From Mycobacterium alsense (GTDB lineage: Bacteria > Actinomycetota > Actinomycetes > Mycobacteriales > Mycobacteriaceae): 52,428 nt of DNA. The translations under genes were made by a program, and so were the position numbers. The stretch covers positions 1 through 52,428 of the forward strand of contig NZ_MVHD01000042.1 of the NCBI RefSeq assembly GCF_002086635.1. Direction: 5' to 3'. Below are positions 33,442-41,661 of this stretch, one piece after another. The notes under the pieces were generated by a model. The model was not told the DNA's origin and searched no databases. It worked only from the letters and a program-made list of their open reading frames with translations. Position 1 is the first letter of the stretch. Every line of letters begins with the position of its first letter.

Positions 33442-33897
33442 GTGGCGTTCTCACACTTTGCATCGAAAACAACGACAGTAGCGGCTGCTCTGGCGGCGGC
33501 CGGACTCCTCGCGGCGGCACCGGCGTTCGCCGACCCGCAAGTGCTGCAATTCGGCCAGATGGCGGAGCTTTCCAGCAATGGTGGCACCATCGACTACACC
33601 GTGAGCAATCTGCAGCCCAGCGGCCACAACGACGGCGTGTGGTACTCCGACGTCACCGCCACGGGCGTGAGCGGTAACGCAACCCCGAACATTGCCGACT
33701 TCAACGCTCGCGCCGCCAACAGCTCGACGTTCGCGGTGATGAAGGGCAACCAGACCGACGGCCTTCCCGAGGGGCCACTCCCCCTGGGCACCCCGGTCAA
33801 GGGGCGCATTTACTTCGACGTTCGCAGCGGTACGAACCCCGACAGTGTCGTCTACCGGGACGCCGGAGGAACGGACAAGGTCGTCTGGAAAGGCTAG
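33442..33897 (+). CDS. Secreted MPT63-like protein (DUF1942)
   Basis: 151 residues, GTG start after GAAGGGAG. Signal peptide to about residue 30 (AAAPAFA-DP). The mature domain is an immunoglobulin-like beta sandwich: ELSSNGGTIDYTVSNLQPSG, TPNIADFNARAANSSTFAVM and LGTPVKGRIYFDVRSGTNPDSVVY match the MPT63 family, including FNAR and KGRIYFDV. Function of the family is unknown; secreted antigen in pathogens. Confidence 0.9.
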   Translation: MAFSHFASKTTTVAAALAAAGLLAAAPAFADPQVLQFGQMAELSSNGGTIDYTVSNLQPSGHNDGVWYSDVTATGVSGNATPNIADFNARAANSSTFAVMKGNQTDGLPEGPLPLGTPVKGRIYFDVRSGTNPDSVVYRDAGGTDKVVWKG

Positions 33898-33925
33898 TAA
33901 CTCGAGCGGCGAGGGGTAGCGCCGC

Positions 33926-34360
33926 TCAGCCTTGGACGCACGGGTATTGCCGGTTGAGCACGCAATTCGTCGGTGGCGAATAGGTGCCGGACAGCACGCC
34001 CCTGAAGCCGCCGTTGGCCGAACCGCCGGGTGCAATGACGCGATTGAAATTCGCGGGGCCGACAACGTAGTGCGTGCCCGTTTGGGTAACGGTGCTGTTC
34101 CACGCGTGCAAGACGGATTGCCCCGGCGGCATGTCGAATTCGAGCCGCCAATCGCTGAGCGGCGCCATGCTCGCGTTGGTGACGGTGAAGCGGGCGATGA
34201 AACCGGTCTGCCACGTGTGTTGCACCGCCAACGTCGCCGTGGCCGCGGCCGCACGAGCTTCGGGGGCGATCGCGAGTCCGAGGATGGCAATCATCAGTGC
34301 CGACAGGGTTACGTGAAGTGCTGTCCGCCAGCGCTTCACGTGGGTGTCCGGTACGGCCAT
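33926..34360 (-). CDS. Secreted cellulose-binding (CBM2) protein, Rv1987-like
   Basis: 144 residues. Signal peptide to about residue 37 (APEARA), then a single CBM2 module: HTWQTGFIARFTVTNASMAPLSDWRLEFDMPPGQ, VLHAWNSTVTQTGTHYVVGPANFNRVIAPGGSANGGFRG. The aromatic residues Trp50, Trp68 and Trp86 (approximate) would form the binding face. A Cys pair closes the tail (NCVLNRQYPCVQG). No catalytic domain, although relatives are annotated as chitinase. Likely binds cellulose or another polysaccharide outside the cell. Confidence 0.9.
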   Translation of the reverse strand: MAVPDTHVKRWRTALHVTLSALMIAILGLAIAPEARAAAATATLAVQHTWQTGFIARFTVTNASMAPLSDWRLEFDMPPGQSVLHAWNSTVTQTGTHYVVGPANFNRVIAPGGSANGGFRGVLSGTYSPPTNCVLNRQYPCVQG

Positions 34361-34511
34361 GCCGCCACGCTAAAGCCAGGCACGCGACATCGGCCCTCGG
34401 ATCGCGGGCATGCTGCCGTACCTTTGCGCAACTGAAACCGTCATGAAACCTGCGCACCGGTCGCCGACCGTGAATTGTGCGACGCGTGCTCGGCGTGTCG
34501 CGTCGTGAATT

Positions 34512-35165
34512 TCACTCTCGGCGTGCGGTTTCCAGCGCGGCCGCGACGACGGGCTTGGCCCACGCCGGCGTCGAGCTCAAGTCGGGCGGCCCGACGATGC
34601 GGCCGCGCTCCATGTGCAACACCAGGACCGGCAGTGGCGCCTGCCCGGCAGCCGGGTCGGCGGTCGCCGAGTTGTCGTACACCCGCAGCCCGGTGAGCAC
34701 CGGCAGCAATGTCACGAGGTTGATCAGGCTGTGACGGCAGCGACGGCGAATGTCGGCCTCGGGAATGTCGTGCCCGCCGGCGCGGACCCGTTGGCGCACC
34801 CGCTCGATGTGCGCGTCGGCGCTGGCGAGCCCGACGTAGAAGACGTAGACCTCGATGCCACGCGCGGCGGCCTCGGCCAGCAGCCGCGGCATCGTGTTGC
34901 CGCCGAGCGTGGTTTCGAACGTGAAGTCGAGGCGTTGATCGATCGCCCGCTGCAACAGTTTTCGGCCCTGTTCCCACGCCGCGGCGTTGGCCTCGGTCTG
35001 GCTGAGGCCGGGGTTGGCCGCCCTGATCTGTCGCGCGGCCTCGTCGGGGTTGTAGTAGTCACCGCCCTTGTCGCGGATCGTCGCGCCGACGATGCTGCTC
35101 TTGCCGGCGCCGTTGACACCGGCCAACACGTACAGCCGCGGCGGTGCCGTCGCCTCGCCGACCAT
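34512..35165 (-). CDS. Zeta-toxin-like P-loop kinase
   Basis: 217 residues. Walker A GVNGAGKSS (about 16-24), DEAARQIRAANPGLSQTEANAAAWEQG, FTFETTLGG (about 80) and RVRQRVRAGGHDIPEADIRRR (about 120-140), the pattern of zeta/PezT-type kinases that phosphorylate UDP-sugar precursors. ATG 12 bases after the antitoxin stop. Likely toxin of a two-gene system. No sign of decay. Confidence 0.83.
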   Translation of the reverse strand: MVGEATAPPRLYVLAGVNGAGKSSIVGATIRDKGGDYYNPDEAARQIRAANPGLSQTEANAAAWEQGRKLLQRAIDQRLDFTFETTLGGNTMPRLLAEAAARGIEVYVFYVGLASADAHIERVRQRVRAGGHDIPEADIRRRCRHSLINLVTLLPVLTGLRVYDNSATADPAAGQAPLPVLVLHMERGRIVGPPDLSSTPAWAKPVVAAALETARRE

Positions 35166-35177
35166 GGCCCCGCCGGA

Positions 35178-35534
35178 TCACCGCCGCCGCGGGCTGCGGG
35201 CCGCCTTCACCGCCGCGGCGCCGAGTTCCTCCGGTGTGGCATCGAATGCCGCGGCGACTCCGGCCTTGGCTTCGGGTGTCTGCATGGTGGCCAACAACTC
35301 GTCGAACCGATCGCCGAGGTCGTCGAGCGACGGTGTGGCCGACGCGGTCAGGGCCTCGAACTCGGCATACGACAGCAGCACCGCCCTGGGCGTGGCGTGC
35401 TTGGTGATCACCACCGCGCCGTTGGCGGCGGCCTGCTCGAAGACGGCGCCGAACTGGTTTTTGAGCCGGGTCGCGGGCACCGCGGGGACATCGACCAGCT
35501 TGCCGTCGCGGTTGCGGAACAACACGGTCGACAT
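35178..35534 (-). CDS. Phd/YefM-family antitoxin
   Basis: 118 residues. Phd-type N-terminus: LKNQFGAVFEQAAANGAVVITKHATPRAVLLSYAEFEALT (about 23-62), with the KHATPRAVLLS beta-hairpin typical of the family. The C-terminal half is helical and Ala-rich and would wrap the toxin. First gene of the pair, ATG at 35534 with GGGGAG upstream; a nested palindrome lies in its promoter (35549-35597). Pairing Phd with a zeta kinase differs from the epsilon/PezA partners of classic zeta systems. Confidence 0.85.
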   Translation of the reverse strand: MSTVLFRNRDGKLVDVPAVPATRLKNQFGAVFEQAAANGAVVITKHATPRAVLLSYAEFEALTASATPSLDDLGDRFDELLATMQTPEAKAGVAAAFDATPEELGAAAVKAARSPRRR

Positions 35535-35548
35535 TGGCGCTCCCCTCG

Positions 35549-35597
35549 TTCGTACCGATGTACCGCCATTCTAGCCGTTTTGGCTAGTTTGTACGAA
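35549..35597. promoter_or_regulatory. Nested palindrome in the antitoxin promoter
   Basis: CTAGCC-N5-GGCTAG (35571-35587) lies inside a wider inverted repeat TTCGTAC (35549-35555) / GTACGAA (35591-35597). It sits just upstream of the antitoxin ATG and fits an autoregulatory Phd operator. Confidence 0.5.
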
Positions 35598-35632
35598 TTG
35601 GACATTTACGCGGCCATCGCGAGCTTGCGACA

Positions 35633-36241
35633 ATGGAGGGCATGACCGAGCCAAGCATCTGGATGCAAAAGGTCGCGGCCGATCCCGGGCATTCGCACTG
35701 GTACGTCGAACGCTTTCGGTCGATGGCCCGCGCGGGTGAGGACCTGGCGGGCGAGGCGCGCCTGGTGGACGCGATGGCGCCGCGCGGCGCCCGCATCCTC
35801 GACGCCGGCTGCGGCCCCGGCCGGTTGGGCGGGTACCTGGCGTCGGTCGGGCACCGGGTCGTCGGCGTCGACGTCGACCCGGTGCTCATCGAGGCGGCCG
35901 AGCAGGACCATCCCGGACCGCGGTGGCTCGTCGGCGACCTGGCGGAGCTCGACCTGCCGGCGCGCGGCATCCCCGAGCCGTTCGACATCATCCTGTCGGC
36001 CGGCAACGTCATGACGTTTCTCGCCCACAGCACCCGGGTCCGCGTGTTGGCCCGGCTGCGCGCCCACCTCGCGGAGGGCGGCCGCGCGGTGATCGGCTTC
36101 GGTGCCGGCCGCGACTACGATTTCGGCGAATTCCTCGACGACACAACGGCAGCCGGCTTCACGCCGGACCTGCTGCTGTCGACCTGGGATTTGCGGCCCT
36201 TCACCGAGGACTCCGACTTCCTCGTCGCCGTCCTGCGTTGA
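35633..36241 (+). CDS. SAM-dependent methyltransferase (class I)
   Basis: 202 residues. Motif I ILDAGCGPGRLGGYLA (about 54-69), VGVDVDPVLIEAAEQ (about 76-90) with the acidic residue for the SAM ribose, and FDIILSAGNVMTFL (motif IV). ATG at 35633; an ATG at 35642 has GGAGG too close for normal use, so the first ATG or a leaderless mRNA is favoured. Substrate unknown. Divergent from the toxin-antitoxin promoter. Confidence 0.85.
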   Translation: MEGMTEPSIWMQKVAADPGHSHWYVERFRSMARAGEDLAGEARLVDAMAPRGARILDAGCGPGRLGGYLASVGHRVVGVDVDPVLIEAAEQDHPGPRWLVGDLAELDLPARGIPEPFDIILSAGNVMTFLAHSTRVRVLARLRAHLAEGGRAVIGFGAGRDYDFGEFLDDTTAAGFTPDLLLSTWDLRPFTEDSDFLVAVLR

Positions 36242-36242
36242 G

Positions 36243-36563
36243 TTAGCCGGCCGGCGGCACCAGCGGCGGACGACACACGTTGGCGCCGGGATCCCACCAC
36301 CAGCCGTTGTCGCATGCCAGCGGTTGCGGCCCGACCCCCAGCGGCCGGCATATGTTGGCCGTCGGGTCCCACCACTGGCCCGGATCGCACGCCAGCGGTT
36401 GCGGCCCGACACCGAGCGGCCGGCAGACCTTGCCCGTCGGGTCCCACCACTCCCCCTCCCCGCAGTCGGCCGAGCTCACCGCCGGCGTCGCGATCGTCAC
36501 GGCCGCAACCGCCGTGAACGCCATGACGACGACGGCGAAAAGGTGGCGAGCGAATGTCCTCAC
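36243..36563 (-). CDS. Small secreted Trp/Cys repeat protein
   Basis: 106 residues. Signal peptide to about residue 32 (VSSA-DCG). The mature part is three tandem copies of a 25-residue unit, each with Cys, Gly, WWDP, then Cys-Arg-Pro (Cys34/47, 59/72, 84/97). The first two units are joined on by the linker PLGVGPQPLA. The six cysteines would pair within units. I recognise no family with certainty; the paired Trp suggest carbohydrate or wall binding. Convergent with the methyltransferase, 1 base between stops. Confidence 0.75.
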   Translation of the reverse strand: MRTFARHLFAVVVMAFTAVAAVTIATPAVSSADCGEGEWWDPTGKVCRPLGVGPQPLACDPGQWWDPTANICRPLGVGPQPLACDNGWWWDPGANVCRPPLVPPAG

Positions 36564-36726
36564 TGTCGTCCTCCCCTCGTGGTGTAGGGATCATCGAACC
36601 GAGCCGGGGCGGGCGGGTCAAGACCGACCGTGCTGCCCCAGCAACGGCCGCGGGGTTGCGATGACTTTCGGACGCGCCACCGGTCATACCTTTCGCAACG
36701 GACAAACCGAGCGAAAGGTGAGTGCC

Positions 36727-37416
36727 ATGGCCCAGGCCCTGCCGCCCGTCGTCGATCACCAAACCTGGCGCGCCGCGCTCGACGAACTGCGCAAGCGCGA
36801 GAAGGCCGCCACCCGGGAACTGGACGCGGTCGCCGCCCAGCGGCGCCGGCTGCCGATGGTCGAGCTGCCCGAGTACACGCTGATCGGCGCCGACGGGCCC
36901 ATCCGCCTGGTCGACGTGTTCGGCGGTCGCTCGCAGCTGATCGTCTACCACCACATGTGGTCGGACGGGGCGGAGTGGCAATGCGGCGGGTGCACGGGGT
37001 TCACGTCGCAGTTCACCCGGCTGGAGTTTCTCGACAACTACGACGCGCGCTTCGTCGTCGTCACCAACGGGCCGATCGACGAGGCGCTGGCCTACAAAAA
37101 GAAGGTCGGCAACCGGATGGAGTGGTACTCGTCGTCGGAGAGCTCGTTCGGCGCCGACATGGACGCCCCACCCGGCGGGGGCTTCGGCGTCAACGTGTTC
37201 CTGCGCGACGGCGACACCGTCTACCGCACCTGGCATACGAACGGGCGCGGCACCGAGCAGCTCAGCCACTCGTTCGGGCTGATCGACATCCTTCCGTGGG
37301 GTCGCCAGGAGGAATGGCTCGATTCACCCGAGGGCTGGCCGGCGCGGCCCACCTACTCGGGCTGGCTCGACTCCCCCGACATCGCGGCCGCCTACGGACC
37401 CAGGGAGGACTCATGA
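36727..37416 (+). CDS. DUF899 family thioredoxin-like protein
   Basis: 229 residues. DUF899: TWRAALDELRKREKAATRELDAVAAQRRRLPMV near the N-terminus, then LVDVFGGRSQLIVYHHMWSDGAEWQCGGCTGFTSQF (about 62-98) with CGGC in place of the thioredoxin CxxC, and GFGVNVFLRDGDTVYRTWHTNGRGTEQL. ATG at 36727. Stop overlaps the next gene by 4 bp. Function unknown, probably redox. Confidence 0.87.
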   Translation: MAQALPPVVDHQTWRAALDELRKREKAATRELDAVAAQRRRLPMVELPEYTLIGADGPIRLVDVFGGRSQLIVYHHMWSDGAEWQCGGCTGFTSQFTRLEFLDNYDARFVVVTNGPIDEALAYKKKVGNRMEWYSSSESSFGADMDAPPGGGFGVNVFLRDGDTVYRTWHTNGRGTEQLSHSFGLIDILPWGRQEEWLDSPEGWPARPTYSGWLDSPDIAAAYGPREDS

Positions 37417-37883
37417 CCGCCGAACGCTACGTCGTCACCCGCACCATCGCCGCCCCTCCGGCGGAGATCTTCGCCGTCCTCGCCGACCCCGCCCGCCACC
37501 AAACCACCGAGCCCACCGACTGGGTCCGCGACGCGGTGGACACCACACCGATCACGGGTGCCGGGCAGATGTTCGCGATGAACATGTACCTGACCCGGGC
37601 CGGTGGCGACTACGTCACCTACAACCTCGTCGACACGTTCGACGAGAACCGCGCCATCGGCTGGATGCCGGGCACGCTGGACGACGCGGGCAATCACTCC
37701 CCCGGGGGTTGGTTCTGGCGTTACGAGCTCGCCCCGAATGGGGACCGCACCGACGTCACCCTCACCTACGACTGGAGCGCCACGCCGCAGAGCTTCCGCG
37801 ACCGGGTTGGCGAGATGCCCATCTTCGGCGAAAACTACCTCGCCGAATCGCTGGCGGCCCTGGAGCGGTCGATCGTTCGCTGA
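37413..37883 (+). CDS. SRPBCC family protein (polyketide cyclase / START-like)
   Basis: 156 residues, ATG overlapping the DUF899 stop. Helix-grip fold: YVVTRTIAAPPAEIFAVLADPARH (about 6-29), GAGQMFAMNMYLTRAGGDYVTYNLV, and FWRYELAPNGDRTDVTLTYDW with a final helix. Binds a hydrophobic ligand. Coupled translation suggests it works with the DUF899 protein. Confidence 0.85.
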   Translation: MTAERYVVTRTIAAPPAEIFAVLADPARHQTTEPTDWVRDAVDTTPITGAGQMFAMNMYLTRAGGDYVTYNLVDTFDENRAIGWMPGTLDDAGNHSPGGWFWRYELAPNGDRTDVTLTYDWSATPQSFRDRVGEMPIFGENYLAESLAALERSIVR

Positions 37884-37923
37884 CGCCCGCGACTTCGGGC
37901 GCCGGGCGCTCGCCTAAATTCGT

Positions 37924-38364
37924 TCAGCCGGCGAGCGGTTCGAACATGTGCGCCGGGTCGATGCCAAGCTGCTGGGCCACGTGGCTGGTGTCCCAGTACT
38001 CGCGCCAGTGCGCGATCGCGCCGTCGCGCACCTCGAAAATGGCGGTGACGTGGAAGGTGACCGCGACCCCGTTCATCGCGTTCACGTCGACTCGTTCGAT
38101 GACCACCGTGTCCCCGTTCGACACGATCGTGCGGATTTCGCTCCCGTCGATCATTCCGGTCGACAGGCTGTTGTGCTTCTCGAGTTCGGCGCGGGCCGCG
38201 TCGCGCCCGACCACCACCGGCGAGAGCGGGACGTGCAACTGCCAAGCGAAGTCGTCCGTCATCAGCGCGGTCATCGCTTCGACGTCCATGTGTTCGCCGT
38301 AGGCGGCGTGGAGAAAGTCGAGCACCAGCTGTTCGGTTTCGTTGGTCGCAACGGCCTGGGGCAT
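37924..38364 (-). CDS. Limonene-1,2-epoxide hydrolase-like (SnoaL fold) protein
   Basis: 146 residues from ATG 38364, preceded by GAAGGA. NTF2-like fold with the LEH catalytic pattern: RVD in VVIERVDVNAM (Arg-x-Asp, about 90-92) and the later Asp in AHWREYWDTSH (about 124). These match the Arg/Asp/Asp triad of limonene epoxide hydrolase, so a small epoxide hydrolase is likely. Convergent with the SRPBCC gene. An AT-rich stretch at 38395-38425 upstream probably holds its promoter. Confidence 0.8.
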   Translation of the reverse strand: MPQAVATNETEQLVLDFLHAAYGEHMDVEAMTALMTDDFAWQLHVPLSPVVVGRDAARAELEKHNSLSTGMIDGSEIRTIVSNGDTVVIERVDVNAMNGVAVTFHVTAIFEVRDGAIAHWREYWDTSHVAQQLGIDPAHMFEPLAG

Positions 38365-38524
38365 GAGGGGTCCTTCGCTCGCTATCGGCAACGCTATTCA
38401 TTAATTAAATTGATTGATTTAATGCTTGAACGAACACGTTAGCCGTTGGGACGGGTGGCGTAAAGACCCGCCGGGGATTTGCCCGGCGTGGCGAAAGTGC
38501 CGGAACGAAAGCGTCAGTGCCGCT

Positions 38525-39760
38525 TCAGGATTGCGGGCCCGTCGACGGCGGCCAGTGCGCACCCGGTGACGCGTCGCCCGGGCTTTCGTGCTCGCCGCGG
38601 GCCAGCGGCACCCACTGCTCGGTCGGGGCGGGCTGCTTCGAGGAGGGGAAGTCGCGCAGCTTGCCCGTCGGCTTGGCGTCCCACTTGGCGAACGTCAGCG
38701 GCGTCTGCAGCCAGGCGTTCATCAGGCAGTACGCCGCCTCCAGCGAGGCGATGTGGGTGCGCTCCCAGCCGTGGCTGGCGTCGACGCCGAAGCCGACCAG
38801 CGCCGCCCGGGTTTCCGCGCCCGCCTCTATGGCGGCGGCGGCGTCGGAACGGTAGTAGCGGAACACGTCGCGCGCGAACGGAATGCCCTGCTCCTCGGCG
38901 AGCCGGCACAGCTTGCGCGTCAGGTGGTAGTCGAAGGGGCCGTGCATGTCGGCCATCGGGATGGTCACGCCGTCCTCGATGGAGTGCTGGCCGGGCGCGC
39001 ACACCGCGTTGTCCACCGAGATCAGCTCCGCGACGTCCGCGGGCAGGCCGTGGCTGGCGCCGTGGCCGACCTCCTCGGTGATGGTGACCATCATCATGGT
39101 CCGGTGCGGCAGCACCAGCTTGTTCTGCGAAAGGTTCCTGGCCAGCGCGAGCGCGATCGCCACCCCGGCCTTCCCGTCGAGGTGGCGGGAGACGATGTAG
39201 CCGTCGGCGGTGAGCTCCGGGCTGGCGATCAACGCGACGAAGTCGCCGACGTTCAGGCCGAGGCGGACCAGGTCCTCGCGCGAGGACACGCGGCGGTCGA
39301 GGCGGACCTCGACGTGCTCCCAGCCGGTGGGCTGGGTGTCGATCTCGTCGCCGAACCGGTGCCCGCTGGCCTTGAGCGGCAGCACCGTGCCGGTGATGAA
39401 CTCGTCGGGGTCGTCGATGAAGATCCGCACGCGCCCGCCGGTGGCGAACCTCGCCGAGAAGGTGCCGACGGGGACCAGCTCCAGGCGGCCGTTGTCCTTG
39501 AGGGTGCGCACCATGCAGCCGATGGTGTCGGCGTGCACCGCCAGCGCCCGGTCGGTGGTCGCCGACTCCCCCGGCAGCTCGGCGGTCAGCGCCCCGCGGC
39601 GGGTCAGGGTGAACGGCACGCCCAGGTCGTCGAGGATGTCGCCGATCAACTGCATCACCGCGTCGGTGCGCCCCGACGGGCTCGGGGTCTGCAGCAGCGC
39701 GAGCAGCGTGTCGATCATCCACGCGCGGTCGGCCTCAGCCATGGCCGCGGTCTGGCGCAC
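38525..39760 (-). CDS. M42 family metallopeptidase (osmoprotectant NAGGN-type)
   Basis: 411 residues. GTG at 39760 has AAGGGGG upstream, while the ATG at 39742 has none. Co-catalytic zinc sites: AVHADTIGCMVRTL (His-x-Asp, about 75), HLDGKAGVAIALAL (Asp about 195), ITEEVGHGAS (Glu-Glu, about 228), SVDNAV (Asp about 250) and the His in GWERTHIASLEA (about 345). Resembles the peptidase of the NAGGN osmolyte system, but none of the other NAGGN genes is nearby. Confidence 0.83.
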   Translation of the reverse strand: MRQTAAMAEADRAWMIDTLLALLQTPSPSGRTDAVMQLIGDILDDLGVPFTLTRRGALTAELPGESATTDRALAVHADTIGCMVRTLKDNGRLELVPVGTFSARFATGGRVRIFIDDPDEFITGTVLPLKASGHRFGDEIDTQPTGWEHVEVRLDRRVSSREDLVRLGLNVGDFVALIASPELTADGYIVSRHLDGKAGVAIALALARNLSQNKLVLPHRTMMMVTITEEVGHGASHGLPADVAELISVDNAVCAPGQHSIEDGVTIPMADMHGPFDYHLTRKLCRLAEEQGIPFARDVFRYYRSDAAAAIEAGAETRAALVGFGVDASHGWERTHIASLEAAYCLMNAWLQTPLTFAKWDAKPTGKLRDFPSSKQPAPTEQWVPLARGEHESPGDASPGAHWPPSTGPQS

Positions 39761-39886
39761 GGTGTCCCCCTTCGCGGTCGTCCGGATTCGCGTTCAACCT
39801 ACCCCCTTGCACATTCCTGCGTTTGCCGAGGCAAACGGGGTTAGGCTCCACGTTGTCCGGGTCACATCGCGCGACAGGAGCCCGCC

Positions 39887-40477
39887 ATGAAAGTGGACGC
39901 GAATCAACACGAGGAGCAAGACCTGCGCCGGCTGCGTGAGCTCGCAACTTTCGACAAGTTCTCGGACGGGGAGCTCCAGCGCCTCGTCGGGGCCGCCCAC
40001 CGGATTTCACAATCCAAGCCCTGGCCGCTGATCCACGAGCGGACCCCGTCGGACTCCTGTTACATCCTGCTCAGCGGGGAGGTCGGAGTGTATGTGGGCC
40101 AGGACCGCGTCGCCCTGCTCGGACCGGGCGAGGTGATCGGCGAATCCGCCCTTCGCCGTGGGAAATTGCGCTCCGCGACCGTGACCACGACCGGGCCGGC
40201 CGAGGTGCTGCGCATCGAGCGTGAGGACCTGGCGCGCTTGCTCGACGAGATACCCGCGCTGCGCGAGACCATGGACGCCACCGCCGCGCGCCACATGCCG
40301 GTGGCCCAACCCGAGCCCGCGGCGAAGCCCAAACCCACGCACCGCCGGGTGGACGCGTTGGTGCCGACGGAGTTGGCCGAGCGGTTCGAGCGGGCCGCCG
40401 ACGGCGCCGGGGTGCGCGTCGACGCCGCGCTCGAGGACGCGCTCACCGCCTGGATCGACCGGAACGGCGGCCGTTAG
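39887..40477 (+). CDS. Cyclic nucleotide-binding domain protein
   Basis: 196 residues, ATG after AGGAG. cNMP-binding beta barrel (about 20-130): SDSCYILLSGEVGVYVGQDRVALLGPGEVIGESALRRGKLRSATVTTTGPAEVLRIE, with GEVIGESAL and the Arg following in the phosphate-binding position. No helix-turn-helix follows, so it is not a Crp-type regulator. The C-terminal ~50 residues (VDALVPTELAERFERAADGAGVRVDAALEDALTAWIDR) look like a ribbon-helix-helix-like segment. Role unknown. Confidence 0.82.
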   Translation: MKVDANQHEEQDLRRLRELATFDKFSDGELQRLVGAAHRISQSKPWPLIHERTPSDSCYILLSGEVGVYVGQDRVALLGPGEVIGESALRRGKLRSATVTTTGPAEVLRIEREDLARLLDEIPALRETMDATAARHMPVAQPEPAAKPKPTHRRVDALVPTELAERFERAADGAGVRVDAALEDALTAWIDRNGGR

Positions 40478-41349
40478 GACCCCATCTCCGCGATCAGGTC
40501 GGCCAGCGCCAGGATCCGCTGCGCGTCGCGCACGTGCAGGCTCTCGATCATCCGGCCGTCGACCGTGATGACGCTGTCGCCCGCGGCCCGGGCCCGCTCG
40601 TAGGCCGCGACGATCTTGCGGGCGCCGGCCAGCTCGTCGCGCGACGGGCCGAACAGTTCGTTGGCCGGGGCGATTTGGGACGGGTGGATGAGTGTCTTGC
40701 CGTCAAACCCCAGCTCGCGGCCCTGTCGGGCCTCGGCCCGAAAGCCCCCCTCGTCGGTGATGTCGTTGAAGACGCCGTCGAGGACGACCTTGCCGGCCGC
40801 CCGGGCCCCCAACACGGCCAGCGACAACGCCGTCAGCGCCGGCGCGCGCCCGGGCACGTGCAGCCCGTGCAGCTCGTTGACGAGATCGTTGGTGCCGACC
40901 ACCAACCCGGCCAGGCGCTCGCCGGCCGAGGCGACCTCCTCCGCCCTCAGGAAGGCCCGGGGCGTTTCGATCATCACCCACAGCCGCAGCGACTCCGGCG
41001 CGCCCAGCCGCTCGAGCGCCGCGTCCAGCGCTCGGACCTGTTCGCCCCGCTCGACCTTCGGCACCAGCACGCCGTCGGCCACCGAGCCCGCGACGGCCGC
41101 CAGGTCCTCGCCGTGCCAATCCGTGCCCAGGCCGTTGACGCGCACCACGACCTCGCGCGGCCCATAGCCTTTCGACGAAACGGCTTCGCACACCCGCGCG
41201 CGCGAGTCGGCCTTCGCGTCGGGCCCGACGGCGTCCTCGAGGTCGAAGATCAGCATGTCCGCCGGCAGCGCCTTGCCCTTCTCCAGCGCGCGGGGGTTGT
41301 TGCCGGGCAGGTACAGGGCGGATCGGCGCGGGCGCAGGGTGGGTGGCAT
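40474..41349 (-). CDS. HpcH/HpaI aldolase / citrate lyase beta subunit-like (CitE-like)
   Basis: 291 residues. TIM barrel of the CitE/malyl-CoA lyase group: RRSALYLPGNNPRALEKGKALPADMLIFDLEDAV (about 8-41), VVVRVNGLGTDW (about 67), MIETPRAF (metal-ligand Glu, about 127), LVVGTNDLVNEL (Asp about 152) and GKTLIHPSQI (about 222). Lacks other citrate lyase subunits nearby, as usual in mycobacteria. Probably cleaves or condenses a beta-hydroxyacyl-CoA. Convergent 4-bp overlap with the cNMP gene. Confidence 0.87.
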   Translation of the reverse strand: MPPTLRPRRSALYLPGNNPRALEKGKALPADMLIFDLEDAVGPDAKADSRARVCEAVSSKGYGPREVVVRVNGLGTDWHGEDLAAVAGSVADGVLVPKVERGEQVRALDAALERLGAPESLRLWVMIETPRAFLRAEEVASAGERLAGLVVGTNDLVNELHGLHVPGRAPALTALSLAVLGARAAGKVVLDGVFNDITDEGGFRAEARQGRELGFDGKTLIHPSQIAPANELFGPSRDELAGARKIVAAYERARAAGDSVITVDGRMIESLHVRDAQRILALADLIAEMGS

Positions 41350-41361
41350 GGCTCGTAACTT

Positions 41362-41661
41362 TCAGCGCAGGAAGCCGGCGAGGAGGTGCTCCACGACTTC
41401 GGGTTGGTCGACGGTGACGATGTGGTTGGCGTTGTCGAGAAGCTCGACGCGCCCCGGGCAGTCGCCGCCGGAAGCGGGCCGCGACCGTCGGGCCGTCGAG
41501 CAGCGTTTCGTCCGCACCCAGGACGACGAGAATCGGGAACTCGCCCGAAAGCGGTTGCAGGTCTCGGTCAGCGGCATCGGGCTGGTGGCCAGCGCCGCGT
41601 CGTACAGCCGGCAATAGGCCGCGCGCGCCTCGTCCGAGCGAAACGCCGAGATTTTCGCCAT
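41362..41661 (-). pseudogene. Alpha/beta hydrolase pseudogene (internal deletion and frameshifts)
   Basis: Starts like a mycobacterial alpha/beta hydrolase (MAKISAFRSDEARAAYCRLY), then jumps in another frame to a C-terminal part (SGEFPILVVLGADETLLDGP), then returns to the first frame for NANHIVTVDQPEVVEHLLAG and the stop. The catalytic core of roughly 150-200 residues is gone. The remaining His (in NANHIV) would be the triad base. Confidence 0.6.

Noticed and set aside
36280..36726. N-terminal extension of the DUF899 protein
   Set aside because: Antisense to the secreted Trp/Cys repeat protein; the ATG at 36727 begins the family sequence.
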